Part shown: positions 33,900 through 44,900 of the stretch, piece by piece | How positions within the stretch are numbered: position 1 is the first letter of the stretch | Layout: every line of letters starts with the position of its first letter | Source: Sediminimonas sp. | GTDB taxonomy: Bacteria > Pseudomonadota > Alphaproteobacteria > Rhodobacterales > Rhodobacteraceae | Assembly (NCBI RefSeq): GCF_024637375.1 | Contig: NZ_JAGXFK010000038.1 | Span: 1-46,544, forward strand | Reading direction: 5' to 3' | Length of the DNA: 46,544 bases | The notes under the pieces: generated by a model | Told to the model about the DNA's origin: nothing | Seen by the model: only the letters and a program-made list of their open reading frames with translations | Databases searched by the model: none | Program-made: the position numbers and the translations under genes

Positions 33900-36758
33900 C
33901 TACTCGGCCGCCATGGTGCGCCCCGCCAGCATCGGGCGCAGGTAGCGTCCGGTATGGCTGCGCGGGGTTTCGGCCACCTCCTCGGGGGTGCCGGTGGCAA
34001 CGATTTCGCCACCGCCATCACCGCCCTCGGGGCCGATGTCGATAATCCAGTCGGCGGTCTTGATCACGTCGAGGTTGTGCTCGATCACCACCACGGTATT
34101 GCCCGCCTCGACCAGGTGGTGCAGCACCTCCAGCAGCGCCTTGACGTCCTCGAAATGCAGGCCGGTCGTCGGCTCGTCCAGGATGTAGAGCGTGCGCCCG
34201 GTCGCGCGCTTGGCCAGTTCGCGGCTGAGCTTGACGCGCTGCGCCTCGCCGCCCGACAGCGTCGTCGCCTGCTGGCCCACCTTGATATAGCCCAGACCTA
34301 CCTGCATCAGCGCGTCCATCTTCTCGCGGATGCTGGGCACGGCCTTGAAAAAAGTTTGCGCCTCTTCGACCGTCATATCAAGAACGTCGGCTATACTCTT
34401 GCCCTTGAACGATATTTCAAGGGTTTCCCGGTTGTATCGCGCGCCCTTGCAGGTCTCGCAGGTCACGTAGACGTCGGGCAGGAAATTCATCTCGATTTTC
34501 AAGACCCCGTCGCCCTTGCACGCCTCGCAGCGGCCGCCCTTGACGTTGAAGGAAAACCGCCCCGGTTTGTAGCCGCGTGCCTTGGCCTCGGGCAGGCCGG
34601 CGAACCAGTCGCGGATCGGGGTGAAGGCGCCGGTATAGGTCGCCGGGTTGCTGCGCGGCGTGCGCCCGATGGGGCGCTGGTCGATGTCGATCACCTTGTC
34701 GAGGTGCTCAAGCCCCTTGATCGTCTCGCAGGGCGCCGGCGTCTGGCGCGCCCCGTTGAGCCGCATCGACGCGGTCTTGAACAGCGTCTCGACGGTCAGG
34801 GTCGATTTGCCGCCACCCGACACGCCGGTGACGCAGATCAGTCTGCCCAACGGGAACTCGGCCGTCACGTCGTCCAGGTTGTTGCCGCTGGCGCCTACCA
34901 CCGTAACCTTTTTTCCGTTTCCTTTCCGACGCTTGGAAGGCACAGCTATTTCGCGCGCACCCGACAGGTATTGCCCTGTCAGCGATGCGGCATCCGCCGC
35001 CACCTCTTCGGGGGTACCGTGGCTGACGACCTGTCCGCCGTGCACGCCGGCGCCGGGACCGATGTCGAAAACGTAGTCGGCGGCGCGGATCGCTTCCTCG
35101 TCGTGTTCGACGACGATCACCGTGTTGCCCTGGTCGCGCAGGTTCTTGAGCGTGTCCAGCAGGCGACCGTTGTCGCGCTGGTGCAACCCGATGGACGGCT
35201 CGTCGAGGACGTAAAGCACGCCCGTGAGGCCGCTGCCGATCTGGCTGGCCAGGCGGATGCGCTGCGCCTCCCCGCCCGAGAGCGTGCCGGCGTTGCGCGA
35301 CAGCGTCAGGTATTCCAGCCCGACATTGACGAGAAACCCGAGCCGCTCGCGAATCTCCTTGAGGATGGCGCGCGCGATCTCGTTCTTCTGCGCCGAGAGG
35401 TGCTCGGGCACCGTCTGGCACCAGGCGTGCGCCTGCGAGATCGACATCTCGGTGACATGCCCGATATGCAGCCCGCCGATGCGCACCGCCAGCGCCTCGG
35501 GGCGCAGGCGGTAGCCGTGGCAGGTGCCGCAGGGGCGGTTGTTCTGGTAGCGTTCGAACTCCTCGCGCACCCAGGCGCTGTCGGTCTCGCGGTAGCGACG
35601 CACCATGTTGGGAATGACGCCCTCGAAGGCGCGGCTGACCTGGTAAACCCGCCCGCCCTCGTCATAGCGAAAGCGGATTTCGTCGTCGCCCGACCCGTAC
35701 AGGAACACCCGCTGCACCTGTTCCGGAAGGTCGCGCCAGCGCGCGTTCTTGTTGACCCCGTAATGCTTGGCGATCGCCTCGATGGTTTGCAGGAAATAGG
35801 GGCTCTTGCCCTTGCGCCAGGGCGCGAGGGCGCCATCGGCGATCGCCAGGCTGCTATCGGGAACGACGAGATTCTCGTCGAAGAACAACTCCTTGCCCAG
35901 CCCGTCGCAATCGGGGCAGGCGCCGAAGGGGGCGTTGAAGGAAAACAGCCGCGGCTCGATCTCGGGGATGGTGAAACCGCTGACCGGACAGGCGAAGTTT
36001 TCCGAGAACGTAATCCGCTCGGCTTCGCCCTCGCGGGGCGCGGTTTCCAGCACCGCGATGCCGTCGGCCAGGTCCAGCGCCGTGCGGAAGCTGTCGGCCA
36101 GCCGGGTTTCGATACCCGCCTTCACCACGATCCGGTCGACCACCACGTCGATGTCGTGGCGGAATTTCTTGTCCAGCACCGGCGGCTCGTCGAGATCGAA
36201 AAACTCGCCATCGACCTTGACCCGCTGGAAGCCCTGCTTGCGCAACTCCAGGAAATCCTTGCGGTATTCACCCTTTCGGTCGCGCACGACGGGGGCCAGA
36301 AGATAGGCGCGCGTGCCCTCTTCCATCGCCATCACGCGGTCGACCATGTCCTGCACCTGCTGCGCCTCGATGGGCAGGCCGGTGGCCGGGCTGTAGGGTG
36401 TGCCCGCGCGCGCGAACAGCAGCCGCAGGTAGTCGTAGATTTCCGTCACCGTGCCGACGGTCGAGCGGGGATTTTTCGATGTCGTCTTCTGCTCGATCGA
36501 GATCGCCGGCGACAGCCCGGTGATATGGTCGACGTCGGGTTTCTGCATCATGTCGAGGAACTGCCGCGCATAGGCCGACAGCGATTCGACATAGCGGCGC
36601 TGCCCCTCGGCATAGATCGTGTCGAACGCGAGCGAGGATTTGCCCGACCCCGACAGCCCGGTGATCACCACCAGCCGGTCGCGCGGGATGTCCACGTCGA
36701 TGCTCTTGAGGTTGTGCTCGCGCGCGCCACGCACCTCGATTTTCCTGAGTTCCGCCAT
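33900..36758 (-). CDS. uvrA: excinuclease ABC subunit A
   Basis: UvrA finds bulky DNA damage and loads UvrB in nucleotide excision repair. The 952-residue protein has two ABC ATPase halves ([23 protein letters not shown] in the first, [16 protein letters not shown] in the second), signature [16 protein letters not shown] and [18 protein letters not shown], and zinc-finger cysteines ([24 protein letters not shown]). ATG 36758 gives the standard [20 protein letters not shown] start. An SOS box lies 65-79 bases upstream and a strong terminator follows. Confidence 0.97.
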   Translation of the reverse strand: MAELRKIEVRGAREHNLKSIDVDIPRDRLVVITGLSGSGKSSLAFDTIYAEGQRRYVESLSAYARQFLDMMQKPDVDHITGLSPAISIEQKTTSKNPRSTVGTVTEIYDYLRLLFARAGTPYSPATGLPIEAQQVQDMVDRVMAMEEGTRAYLLAPVVRDRKGEYRKDFLELRKQGFQRVKVDGEFFDLDEPPVLDKKFRHDIDVVVDRIVVKAGIETRLADSFRTALDLADGIAVLETAPREGEAERITFSENFACPVSGFTIPEIEPRLFSFNAPFGACPDCDGLGKELFFDENLVVPDSSLAIADGALAPWRKGKSPYFLQTIEAIAKHYGVNKNARWRDLPEQVQRVFLYGSGDDEIRFRYDEGGRVYQVSRAFEGVIPNMVRRYRETDSAWVREEFERYQNNRPCGTCHGYRLRPEALAVRIGGLHIGHVTEMSISQAHAWCQTVPEHLSAQKNEIARAILKEIRERLGFLVNVGLEYLTLSRNAGTLSGGEAQRIRLASQIGSGLTGVLYVLDEPSIGLHQRDNGRLLDTLKNLRDQGNTVIVVEHDEEAIRAADYVFDIGPGAGVHGGQVVSHGTPEEVAADAASLTGQYLSGAREIAVPSKRRKGNGKKVTVVGASGNNLDDVTAEFPLGRLICVTGVSGGGKSTLTVETLFKTASMRLNGARQTPAPCETIKGLEHLDKVIDIDQRPIGRTPRSNPATYTGAFTPIRDWFAGLPEAKARGYKPGRFSFNVKGGRCEACKGDGVLKIEMNFLPDVYVTCETCKGARYNRETLEISFKGKSIADVLDMTVEEAQTFFKAVPSIREKMDALMQVGLGYIKVGQQATTLSGGEAQRVKLSRELAKRATGRTLYILDEPTTGLHFEDVKALLEVLHHLVEAGNTVVVIEHNLDVIKTADWIIDIGPEGGDGGGEIVATGTPEEVAETPRSHTGRYLRPMLAGRTMAAE

Positions 36759-36822
36759 CACAGCCCCGCTTGCTTCTCTTAACAGATAGTTGAGCAAACC
36801 CGGATCGCCAACCAGAAACTGC

Positions 36823-36837
36823 GAACATTTCAGGAAC
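36823..36837 (-). promoter_or_regulatory. LexA (SOS) box of uvrA
   Basis: GAAC-ATTTCAG-GAAC on the plus strand, an exact GAAC-N7-GAAC alphaproteobacterial LexA site, 65 bases upstream of the uvrA start. Confidence 0.85.
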
Positions 36838-36987
36838 GCATGATAATTTGGCGGGCCCCGATGGCGCAAATGCGGGCACGGCGGAAAATATATGCCGATT
36901 TCCGCATTTATTTACTCCGGGTGCTTGTACGTCGATATCGCGATCCGGTATCACCGCGCCAATGCCACTATCGCCTGGAGCAACCCC

Positions 36988-37344
36988 ATGCCCGGTTTCC
37001 TTCGCCCGGCCCCGACGACCACGCTGCCCGAGACGCTGATTGACCAGATCGCCGCCGGGGCGGTTACCCTGATCGACATTCGCGACGCGGCCGAACTGGC
37101 CCGCACCGGACAGGCACAAGGCGCGCTGCACATCCCGATGATGCGGCTGCCCATGGTGGCCGACCCGCGTCACCCCGACCACGACGCACGCCTGTCGCCC
37201 GACAAGCCGGTGGCGCTTTACTGCGCGACCGGGGCGCGGTCGGGCATGGCGGCGCGGCTGTTGCGGCAAATGGGCTACGCCGAGGTGCACAATATCGGCG
37301 GGCTGGACGACTGGATCGCCGCCGGCGGCCCCTGCACGCGCTGA
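36988..37344 (+). CDS. rhodanese-like domain protein
   Basis: A 118-residue single-domain sulfurtransferase. It has the CH2A-like LIDIRDAAELARTGQAQGALHIPM and the active-site loop YCATGARSG with Cys79. GARS in the loop is typical of small rhodaneses that handle persulfide sulfur. There is no signal peptide, so it is cytosolic. GGAG precedes ATG 36988. The donor and acceptor are unknown. It is convergent with lpdA. Confidence 0.87.
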   Translation: MPGFLRPAPTTTLPETLIDQIAAGAVTLIDIRDAAELARTGQAQGALHIPMMRLPMVADPRHPDHDARLSPDKPVALYCATGARSGMAARLLRQMGYAEVHNIGGLDDWIAAGGPCTR

Positions 37345-37365
37345 ACCGCCCCGCCCTGCGGCGCC

Positions 37366-38760
37366 TCAGTAGTGGATCGCGCGGTCGTAGGCGTCCAACA
37401 CCGATTCGTGCATCATCTCGCTGAGCGTCGGATGCGGGAACACGCTGTTCATCAATTCCACTTCGGTGGTCTCCAGCGTGCGGCCCACCACATAGCCCTG
37501 GATCAGTTCCGTCACCTCGGCGCCCACCATGTGCGCGCCCAGCAACTCACCGGTGCCGGCGTCGAAGATGGTCTTGACCATTCCCTCGGCCTCGCCCAGG
37601 GCGATGGCCTTGCCGTTGCCGATGAAGGGAAACCGGCCGACCCTGATCTTGCGCCCCTTTTCCTTGGCCTGCGCCTCGGTCAGGCCGACGCTTGCGATCT
37701 GCGGCTGGCAGTAGGTGCAGCCGGCGATGGCGTCGGGGTCAACCGGGTGCGGGTCGCCGCCGGCGATCAGTTCGGCCACCATCACGCCTTCGTGGCTGGC
37801 CTTGTGCGCCAGCCACGGCGCGCCGGCGATGTCGCCGATGGCATAGATGCCCTCGACCCCGGTGCGGCAGTGCTTGTCGGTCACGATATGGCTGCGTTCA
37901 ACCTTGACGCCCAGGTTCTCAAGGCCCAGCCCCTCGGTGTTACCGACGATGCCGACCGCGGAAATCACCGTGTCGAAGTCGTGCTTCTCGACCTTGCCGC
38001 CGGTTTCGATATGCGCGGTCACCTTGGTTTTCGCGCGGTCCAGTTGCTTGACGGTGGCCTTGGACAGAATCGTCATGCCCTGCTTGGTGAACTGCTTGTG
38101 GGCAAAATCGGCGATCTCGGCATCTTCGGCGGGCAGGATGCGGTCCATCACCTCGACGACCGTGGTTTTGGCGCCCAGGGTGTTGAAAAAGCTGGCGAAC
38201 TCGATCCCGATCGCACCCGAGCCGATGACCAGCAGCTTCTTGGGCATCCGCGAGGCTTCGAGCGCATGGCGGTAATTCCAGACCCGGTCGCCGTCGGCCT
38301 CCAGCCCCGGCAGGTCACGCGCCCGCGCGCCGGTCGCGACGATGATGGAGGGCGCCTGCAGCTCTTCGCTGCCCTTGTCGGTCTTGACGCTGACGCGGCC
38401 CTTGGCGGGGATCGTCGCATCGCCCATGATCACGGTGACCTTGTTCTTTTTCAGCAGGTGCCCCACCCCGCTGTTGAGCTGCCCGGCCACCTTGCGCGAG
38501 CGTTTCACGACCGCGCCCAAGTCGAAGCCGATATCGCCGGCCTTGAGCCCGAATTCTCCGGCGCGGTGCATCAAATGGAAAACTTCGGCCGAACGCAGCA
38601 GCGCCTTGGTCGGGATGCAGCCCCAGTTGAGACAGATGCCGCCGAGGTTCTCGCGTTCGACAATCGCGACGCTCAGCCCCAGTTGCGCCGCGCGGATCGC
38701 GGCCACGTATCCGCCCGGGCCAGCGCCGATCACGATCACGTCAAACGATTTGGCAGCCAT
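37366..38760 (-). CDS. lpdA: dihydrolipoyl dehydrogenase (E3)
   Basis: Reoxidises dihydrolipoyl groups of 2-oxoacid dehydrogenase complexes or the glycine cleavage system, making NADH. The 464-residue flavoprotein has the FAD motif VIGAGPGGYVAAIRAAQLG, the redox pair Cys43/Cys48 (GGICLNWGCIP), an NAD motif (LVIGSGAIGIEFASFF), and the C-terminal HPTLSEMMHES with the catalytic His-Glu. It stands apart from E1/E2 genes, so it may be shared by several complexes. A large inverted repeat lies just before its ribosome-binding site (GGAGG). Confidence 0.95.
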   Translation of the reverse strand: MAAKSFDVIVIGAGPGGYVAAIRAAQLGLSVAIVERENLGGICLNWGCIPTKALLRSAEVFHLMHRAGEFGLKAGDIGFDLGAVVKRSRKVAGQLNSGVGHLLKKNKVTVIMGDATIPAKGRVSVKTDKGSEELQAPSIIVATGARARDLPGLEADGDRVWNYRHALEASRMPKKLLVIGSGAIGIEFASFFNTLGAKTTVVEVMDRILPAEDAEIADFAHKQFTKQGMTILSKATVKQLDRAKTKVTAHIETGGKVEKHDFDTVISAVGIVGNTEGLGLENLGVKVERSHIVTDKHCRTGVEGIYAIGDIAGAPWLAHKASHEGVMVAELIAGGDPHPVDPDAIAGCTYCQPQIASVGLTEAQAKEKGRKIRVGRFPFIGNGKAIALGEAEGMVKTIFDAGTGELLGAHMVGAEVTELIQGYVVGRTLETTEVELMNSVFPHPTLSEMMHESVLDAYDRAIHY

Positions 38761-38777
38761 GCGCGCGCCCTCCGATT

Positions 38778-38809
38778 CCGCTGATTGTTTGACGTTAAAC
38801 TATCAGCGG
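38778..38809. promoter_or_regulatory. 32-bp near-perfect inverted repeat before lpdA
   Basis: CCGCTGATTGTTTGAC and GTTAAACTATCAGCGG pair in 14 of 16 positions with no spacer. It ends 17 bases before the lpdA start and just upstream of the GGAGG site, so it could be an operator or an mRNA leader hairpin. Confidence 0.5.
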
Positions 38810-38836
38810 CATCGCTTCAATGCGGGCGCGGCCGGA

Positions 38837-39415
38837 TCAGCCGGCCTTCAACTCCTCCACGGTACGGCCATAGCCGCCGTGGCTGACATAGTCCTGCTCG
38901 GGCGTGCTCGAGCGGCGCGAAAGCGCCTCGTTGCGATAGGGAAAGCGGCCGAACAGGCGGATCACCTCGCGGTGCGCCTTGGCGTGCAAAAGGTTCGACG
39001 CACCGCTCTGCGGCATCCGTTCATGCATCAATCGCACGCAGCGTTCCTGGTCGCACAGGTTTTCCGAGTGCATCAGCGGCAGGTAGAAGAACTGCCGCTC
39101 CGGTTCGGGAACGCGCAGATCCCACTTGCGGTCGATCGCCAGCTTGGCCGCGGCCAGCGCGATACCGTCGCTTTCGAATGCCTGCGCCGTGCCGCGAAAC
39201 ATGTTGCGCGGGAACTGGTCCATCAGGATGATGTAGGCCAGCGCGCTGCGCGGGTTTGTCATCCACCTTCTGCAACTGCCTGAGCTTTGCGCCGATTGCC
39301 ACACGGCGCCGAACCGATCCTTTATCGCTCCGTCCAGCGCCTGGCTGCCCTCGTACCAGCCCTGCGGCCCGACCTCGTCGATCCAGAACGACAGGATTTC
39401 TTCCGGGGTGACCAT
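38837..39415 (-). CDS. DUF924 family protein
   Basis: A 192-residue helical protein of the DUF924 (YPL-like TPR fold) family, recognised by LAYIILMDQFPRNMFRGTAQAFESD, FFYLPLMHSENLCDQERCV and FGRFPYRNEALSR. No enzyme activity is known. GAGGAGG lies six bases before ATG 39415. It is between the MFS gene and lpdA on the same strand, with short gaps, so it may be co-transcribed with one of them. Confidence 0.85.
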   Translation of the reverse strand: MVTPEEILSFWIDEVGPQGWYEGSQALDGAIKDRFGAVWQSAQSSGSCRRWMTNPRSALAYIILMDQFPRNMFRGTAQAFESDGIALAAAKLAIDRKWDLRVPEPERQFFYLPLMHSENLCDQERCVRLMHERMPQSGASNLLHAKAHREVIRLFGRFPYRNEALSRRSSTPEQDYVSHGGYGRTVEELKAG

Positions 39416-39519
39416 CGAAGCCTCCTCAAATTCGCCCGTATCTTTCGTAAAGAAAACGTTACATTCGAAAGGGCGCAAATGAACAGTAAACTTTTGCTAC
39501 ATATGCAACATCTTCGCCA

Positions 39520-40799
39520 TCACGGCGCCACTCGCGCCTGTGCCGCCTCATCCTCGACCTCCGCCTCGGCGGTCTCGGCGGCGTACTCCTGCGCGATGCC
39601 GACAGCCACCGGCGAAGCGGCCGGCGACACCGGCGCATAGCTGGCCGTGTCCTCGACATCCGGCGCGGCACGCTGCGTCATGCGGTAGGCGGCATAACCC
39701 GACAGCGCCGCCAGCAGCAGCGCGATCTGTACGAAGAAGCCCGGCGCGCCCAGCACCTCCATCAGCCAGCCGGCGACCAGCGGCCCGGCGATGGCCCCCA
39801 GGCCGTTGATGAACACCATGCCCCCCGACGCCGCCGCCATGTCGTCGAGTTCGAGAAAATCGTTGGTATAGGCGATCAGCAGCGAATAGAGCGGGTTGCT
39901 CATTCCCCCGATCACGAACCCCGCCACCAGCAGCAGCGTGAACGAACCGCCCGCGAACATGCCGAATCCGGCGCCAATCGCCCCGATCACGGCCACCACC
40001 ATGATCAGCCGACGCCGGTCCATCCTGTCCGACAGCCACCCCAGCGGAAACTGCAACAGCGTCGCGCCGATGTAGAACGACGACACGAACAACGCGATCT
40101 GCCCCAGCCCCAGCCCCACGCGCGCGCCATAGACGGCGGCCATGCCGAACTGCGACGCGAACACCCCGCCCAGCAGCAACATGCCCACGCATCCCAATGG
40201 CGACACCCGCATGATCTGGCGCAGCGTCATCGGCTTGGCGGTGTCGAAGGCGGGCGTCGGCGTGATCGACAGAAGGATCGGCGCGAAGGAAATCGACACC
40301 AGCACCGAGGGGATCACGAACAACACGTAGCCCGACGGATCGGCCACCACCAAAAGCCCCTGCGCGGCCACGATGCCGACCATCTGAACAATCATGTAAA
40401 GCGACAACGCCTGGCCGCGGGTCTCGTTGGTGGCGGCGTTGTTGAGCCAGCTCTCGGCGGTGACGTAAACGCCGGAAAAGCAGAACCCGATGATCACCCG
40501 ACCCACCGTCCAGGCCCACGGGTCGGCGAAGGTGGGGTACAGGATCAGCACCGCCGAGATGAAGCTGGCCAGCGCCGCGAAGACACGCACATGGCCCACC
40601 CGGCGGATCATCTCGGGCGCCAGGCGCGAGCCGCCCAGGAAGCCCACGAAATACGCCGACATCACCACCGACATCTGGAAGGTCGAAAACCCTCGATCTC
40701 GCCGCGAACGCCCAGCAACGTACCTTGCAGTCCGTTACCGATCATCAACAGCAACATGCCCAGCAACAGCGCCCAGGCGCTGGATGCGAATCGTATCAT
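39520..40799 (-). pseudogene. MFS transporter, frameshifted near its N-terminus
   Basis: A 12-helix major-facilitator permease split by a minus-one shift. Frame 1 starts at ATG 40799 (GGAG upstream) and reads MIRFASSAWALLLGMLLLMI, helix 1, then stops after 45 codons. The rest, helices 2-12, is open in the other frame from MSVVMSAYFVGFLGG at 40674 to 39520 (384 residues). The two join perfectly as GEIEG-F-STFQMSVV if one base is gained at the GGGTTTT run (40686-40692). Sequencing error, a real mutation or programmed frameshifting are all possible. The family resembles YcaD-type sugar/amine exporters; the substrate is unknown. The end is an Ala/Glu-rich cytoplasmic tail. Confidence 0.7.
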
Positions 40800-40826
40800 C
40801 GTGAACTCCGAAAAGGGTGGCGCGGA

Positions 40827-41909
40827 TCAGCTCCGCGCAGCCGCCGCGTTGTCATGGCCCGGCGCCGGGATCAACAGCGACGCATCGCCATAGGAAAAGA
40901 AACGGTAACCCGATGCCACCGCATGGGCGTAAATCCGCCGGATCGTGCCCTGCCCCATTAGTGCCGCCACCAGCATCATGAGCGTGGATTTCGGCAGGTG
41001 AAAATTGGTGATCAGCGCGTCGGTCACACGAAAGCGAAACCCGGGATAGATGAAGATATCTGTCTCGCCGCGCCAGGGCGCGATGGCGCCATCGCGCGCC
41101 GCCGTCTCGATCAGCCGCAGCGCGGTGGTGCCCACCGGGATGACCCGCCCGCCCGCGGCGCGGGTGCTGGCGATCTCGGCCGCCGCCTGTTCGCTGACCT
41201 CGCCCCATTCGGCATGCATGCGATGGCGCGTCACGTCCGCGACCGTGACCGGCAGGAAGGTGCCCGCGCCGACGTGCAACGTGACATGGCTGAATGCCAC
41301 GCCGCGCGCCGCCAGCGCGTCAAGCAACGCCGCATCGAAATGCAACGACGCCGTGGGCGCGGCCACCGCCCCGGGGCGGCGCGCCCAGACCGTCTGGTAG
41401 TCGGTCCTGTCCTGCGCGTCCGCCATGCGGCGCGCCGCGATGTAGGGCGGCAAGGGCATTGCGCCGACGCGCTCCAGCGCGGCATCGAAATCATCGCCGG
41501 CAAGGTTGAACGCCAGCACCGCGCGCCCCTCGTCGCGCGATGTCACCGTGGCGCAAAACCCCTCGTCGAAGGTGATCACCTCGCCGTCGCGCACTTTCTT
41601 CAACGGTTTGAGCAACGCCTGCCAGCGGCCCTGTGCGGTGGGCTCGAGCAGCGTCACCTCGATCCGCGCAGCGGTGTCGCCGGCGGCGCCGCTGCGCCGG
41701 CGCAGCCCCGACAGGCGCGCCGGAATCACACGGGTGTCGTTGAGCACCAGCCGGTCGCCGGGGCGCAGCCAATCGGGCAGATCGCGCACATGCGCATCCG
41801 TGATCGCCGCGCCTTCGGCCACCAGCATGCGCGCGGCACTGCGCGGGCGCGCGGGCCGCGTGGCGATCTGGGCCTCGGGCAGGTCAAAGTCGAAATCGCT
41901 GAGTTTCAT
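40827..41909 (-). CDS. queA: tRNA preQ1(34) S-adenosylmethionine ribosyltransferase-isomerase
   Basis: Adds the ribosyl part of S-adenosylmethionine to preQ1 in the wobble position of tRNA-Asp, -Asn, -His and -Tyr, giving epoxyqueuosine. The 360-residue protein starts [20 protein letters not shown] and has [44 protein letters not shown] and [18 protein letters not shown]. It follows the AsmA-like gene after nine bases and is probably co-transcribed with it. Confidence 0.96.
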   Translation of the reverse strand: MKLSDFDFDLPEAQIATRPARPRSAARMLVAEGAAITDAHVRDLPDWLRPGDRLVLNDTRVIPARLSGLRRRSGAAGDTAARIEVTLLEPTAQGRWQALLKPLKKVRDGEVITFDEGFCATVTSRDEGRAVLAFNLAGDDFDAALERVGAMPLPPYIAARRMADAQDRTDYQTVWARRPGAVAAPTASLHFDAALLDALAARGVAFSHVTLHVGAGTFLPVTVADVTRHRMHAEWGEVSEQAAAEIASTRAAGGRVIPVGTTALRLIETAARDGAIAPWRGETDIFIYPGFRFRVTDALITNFHLPKSTLMMLVAALMGQGTIRRIYAHAVASGYRFFSYGDASLLIPAPGHDNAAAARS

Positions 41910-41918
41910 CTTACGGCT

Positions 41919-44900
41919 CTAAGGCCGGGGTTCCGGCTGTGGGGGCTGTCTGGGCTCGTCGCGCACGTCGGGGGGCGAGTCGGGGTCCGGCGGCGGGCGG
42001 CGGAATATCTCGCGGAACATGCCGGGTGTAAAGATGGATAACGGGTTGACCTGAACGCGCGGGTTTTCGGCCGTCCCCCGCATCCGGTAACTGAACCCGA
42101 CCAGCCCCTCGCCCTTGCGCGTCAGCACCGCGCCGATGGCATTGAACAGGTAGAACGGCGAGATCACGCCCTGCATGTCCATGCGCCCGGTTTCGAGGTC
42201 GAGCACCCCGTCCATCGACAGGCCCAGCGAGGCGCCCACGGCGCTGCCCTCCTGCACCACGACCCGCGACGGCGTCAGCCGGAACCGCGACTCGACCTCG
42301 GCGAACAGCAGGCCGTTGCCGCGGAATTGCTCCAGCAGGCCGATCACGCTGGCGGCATTGAGCAACTCGGCCATCGCCGGCGCGTCGCGCAGCCAGATGT
42401 CGCGCACCTTCAGCCGCCCGTCATAGGTGCCCGGTGCCCCCACCGGCAACAGCGTCAGGTCCAGGGCGCCACGCCGTGCGCGTTGCAACAGCCCCGCGGC
42501 GCGAAACGTGGCACCAGCATTGTCCGACTGGATGCGGAAGGCGCTGCGCCCGTCGCGTGGCACCACCCGGCCGGTGACCTGCGCGCTGCCGTTGACCTGT
42601 GCGGTGAAGGTGCCGTCGAGCCCGCCTGCGGTGGCGAACTCGCCCTCCAGCCCGGTCAGCGCGATCCCTTCGGAGACCTGCAGCCGCTCGAGCGTCAGAA
42701 ACAGCGGCCCGCCTTCCCCGCCGCCCGATCCGCCAATGCCGCCGGCCTCGCCGGCCGACACCGCGCGCATGTCGATCCAGCCCCCGGTCACCCGTACCGC
42801 GGGCGCCTGCCCCGGCCCGCGCCCGATCAGCGCCACCGGCGCGCTCAGCCAATTGCCGACGCGCGCACGGGTGAACTCGGCCCGGTCAAGCTGCCCGGCG
42901 TCGGTCAGCCGAACCTGCCCCAGCAGTTCCAACCGCGGCGCGTCCAGTTCCAGCCGGTCGATTTGCGGCGGCTCGCCCAGCGTTCCGGCGACCTCCAGCA
43001 GCCCCGTCTCGGCGGTGTCGAGATGCCAGTCGATCCAGGACAGCCGCAGGCCCAGCCCGGCCAGGTCGGACGACAGGCTGAACGCCGGGGCCGCGTCGCG
43101 CGCCAACGCGATCTCGAAACGCGCGGCGTTGCGGCCCGATACCGCGTCGGGCGGCAGGCCGATGGCGAATTCCTCGGCAAACGCGCGCGACAGGGTCACC
43201 GTGCCGGCGACGCGGCTGTGCCCCGAGGCCCCGGGACCGAGCGCGGTGCGCCATTCGGCATCGAATGGCACCTGCCCCAGCCGCCCCCGGCCGCTGATGC
43301 TCAGGGCATCGTTGTCGGCCTGCACCCGCAATCGCGGCGCCGCCAGTACCCGGCCCGGCACAACCTTGTCGCTGCGCACGTCGCTAAGCCCTGCCCGGGC
43401 CGAGAACCGCACCTCGTCGGGTTGAAGATGCTTTTTCAGCCGCAAGTCGAGCGTCGCCTGCACCTCGGCGTGCCCGTCGGCCAGGGCGACGGGCGTGTCG
43501 GATTTCTCCAGCGCGTTGATCGGGTCGAGATCGAGCATCGACAGCGCCGCGGTGATGGTACTGCGGCTGCGCAGGTACACCTGCGCCGGGGCCTCGTCGA
43601 TCCGCACGTCGGGCACCACCAGGCTGGTGCCGGCGACGTCCAGCGCCCCGCCCTGCGGCGGCACCACCCGCCCGTGCACACCGGTCGCCACGAAACGGTC
43701 GTTGACGAGTTCCGCGTGCCCCGCCGCGCCCATGAGCAGCGGCAGCGTGCGCGCGTAGCGCAGCTCGGCATCGGAGAACTCGAAGGCGGCATAGACCATT
43801 TCCGACAGCCCGGCGCCCGTGCGGTAGGCCAGTCGAATGTCGTGCAGCGCGGCCTCGTGGAGGTTTTTCTCCACCCACTCGCGGGTGCGCGGCTTGACCT
43901 TGCGCGGCCACAGCGCCAGCACCCGCTGCGGGGAAATCGCGTCCATCTCCCCTTCGATCGACAGCGCCCAGCCCGCCTGGCGCGCGGCAAGCGCGCCCCG
44001 GGCGCGCAGCGTTGAGCCGCGATCGGCGATGCTGAGCCGCCCGATATCCAGTGTGAAGGGGTCGAGCCGCAGGCGGAAATCCATCTCGGCCCGCGCCAGT
44101 TGCACAGGATCCGGGTACAATTTGTCCGGGTTCGCCGCTATGTCGGTGACGGAGACCTGGCCCAGCAGCTCTTGCGGCCAGCCGCCTTGCAGGTCGCGCA
44201 AGGTGGCGGTGCCGGTCGCGCGCAAGCTTACCCACTGGCTGCGCACCGAGATATCGTCGAAGTCGAGTTGCCGTGTCGCCGGATCGTAGGTCAGGTAGAC
44301 GCGTGCCGATTCGAAGGGCACCGGCCGTGTTTCCTCGGTAGGTTGCACCGCGCCGTTGCCGATCTGAAGCGTGGCACTGAGGCGCCCCAGGACGCCGTTT
44401 CCGTCGAGCGCGGCGCGCAGCGACCCCGAGATCGGCGCCCGCAGCACGTCGAGCCACGCCAGTGCCGGGGCCTGGTCGGCGATGTCGCCGGCTGCCATGT
44501 CCCGGAAGCTCATCCCGAACTGCGCCGCCGGCGAGCCGATGGCGCTGGAATAGCTGAGTTCCAGCGTGGTCGCGTAGTCGCGCCCGCCCAGCAGCGCGAA
44601 ATCGCCGCTCAGGTTCAACACGCCGTCCTGTCGCGTCAGGCGTAACCGACCGCCGTCCACCGTCCAGGCGCGGCCGGTGCGCACGTCCTCGTAGCGTACT
44701 GTCAGCGCCTCGGCGGTGACGCTGCGCAGCGACGACAGGCCGGGCCGCGCCATCACCGCGTCCACTGCCTCGACCAGTTGCGCGGCGCTCACCGCCTGCC
44801 CCAGCGGCCGCAGGTCGGCCCCAAGTGCCAGGTCGAACACGCCATCGGTCAGTCGCCGCACCTTGACCCTTGCGCCCGACAGGCGCACCTTGCCCGGCCG

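Noticed and set aside
33876..36782. 968-codon open frame opposite uvrA
   Set aside because: Antisense shadow of a certain gene, with no ribosome-binding site or recognisable motif.
38837..39415. Possible frameshift inside the DUF924 gene
   Set aside because: The segment SSGSCRRWMTNPRSALAY looks unusual, but the frame keeps the conserved Trp and runs straight into LMDQFPRN; other frames do not fit better.
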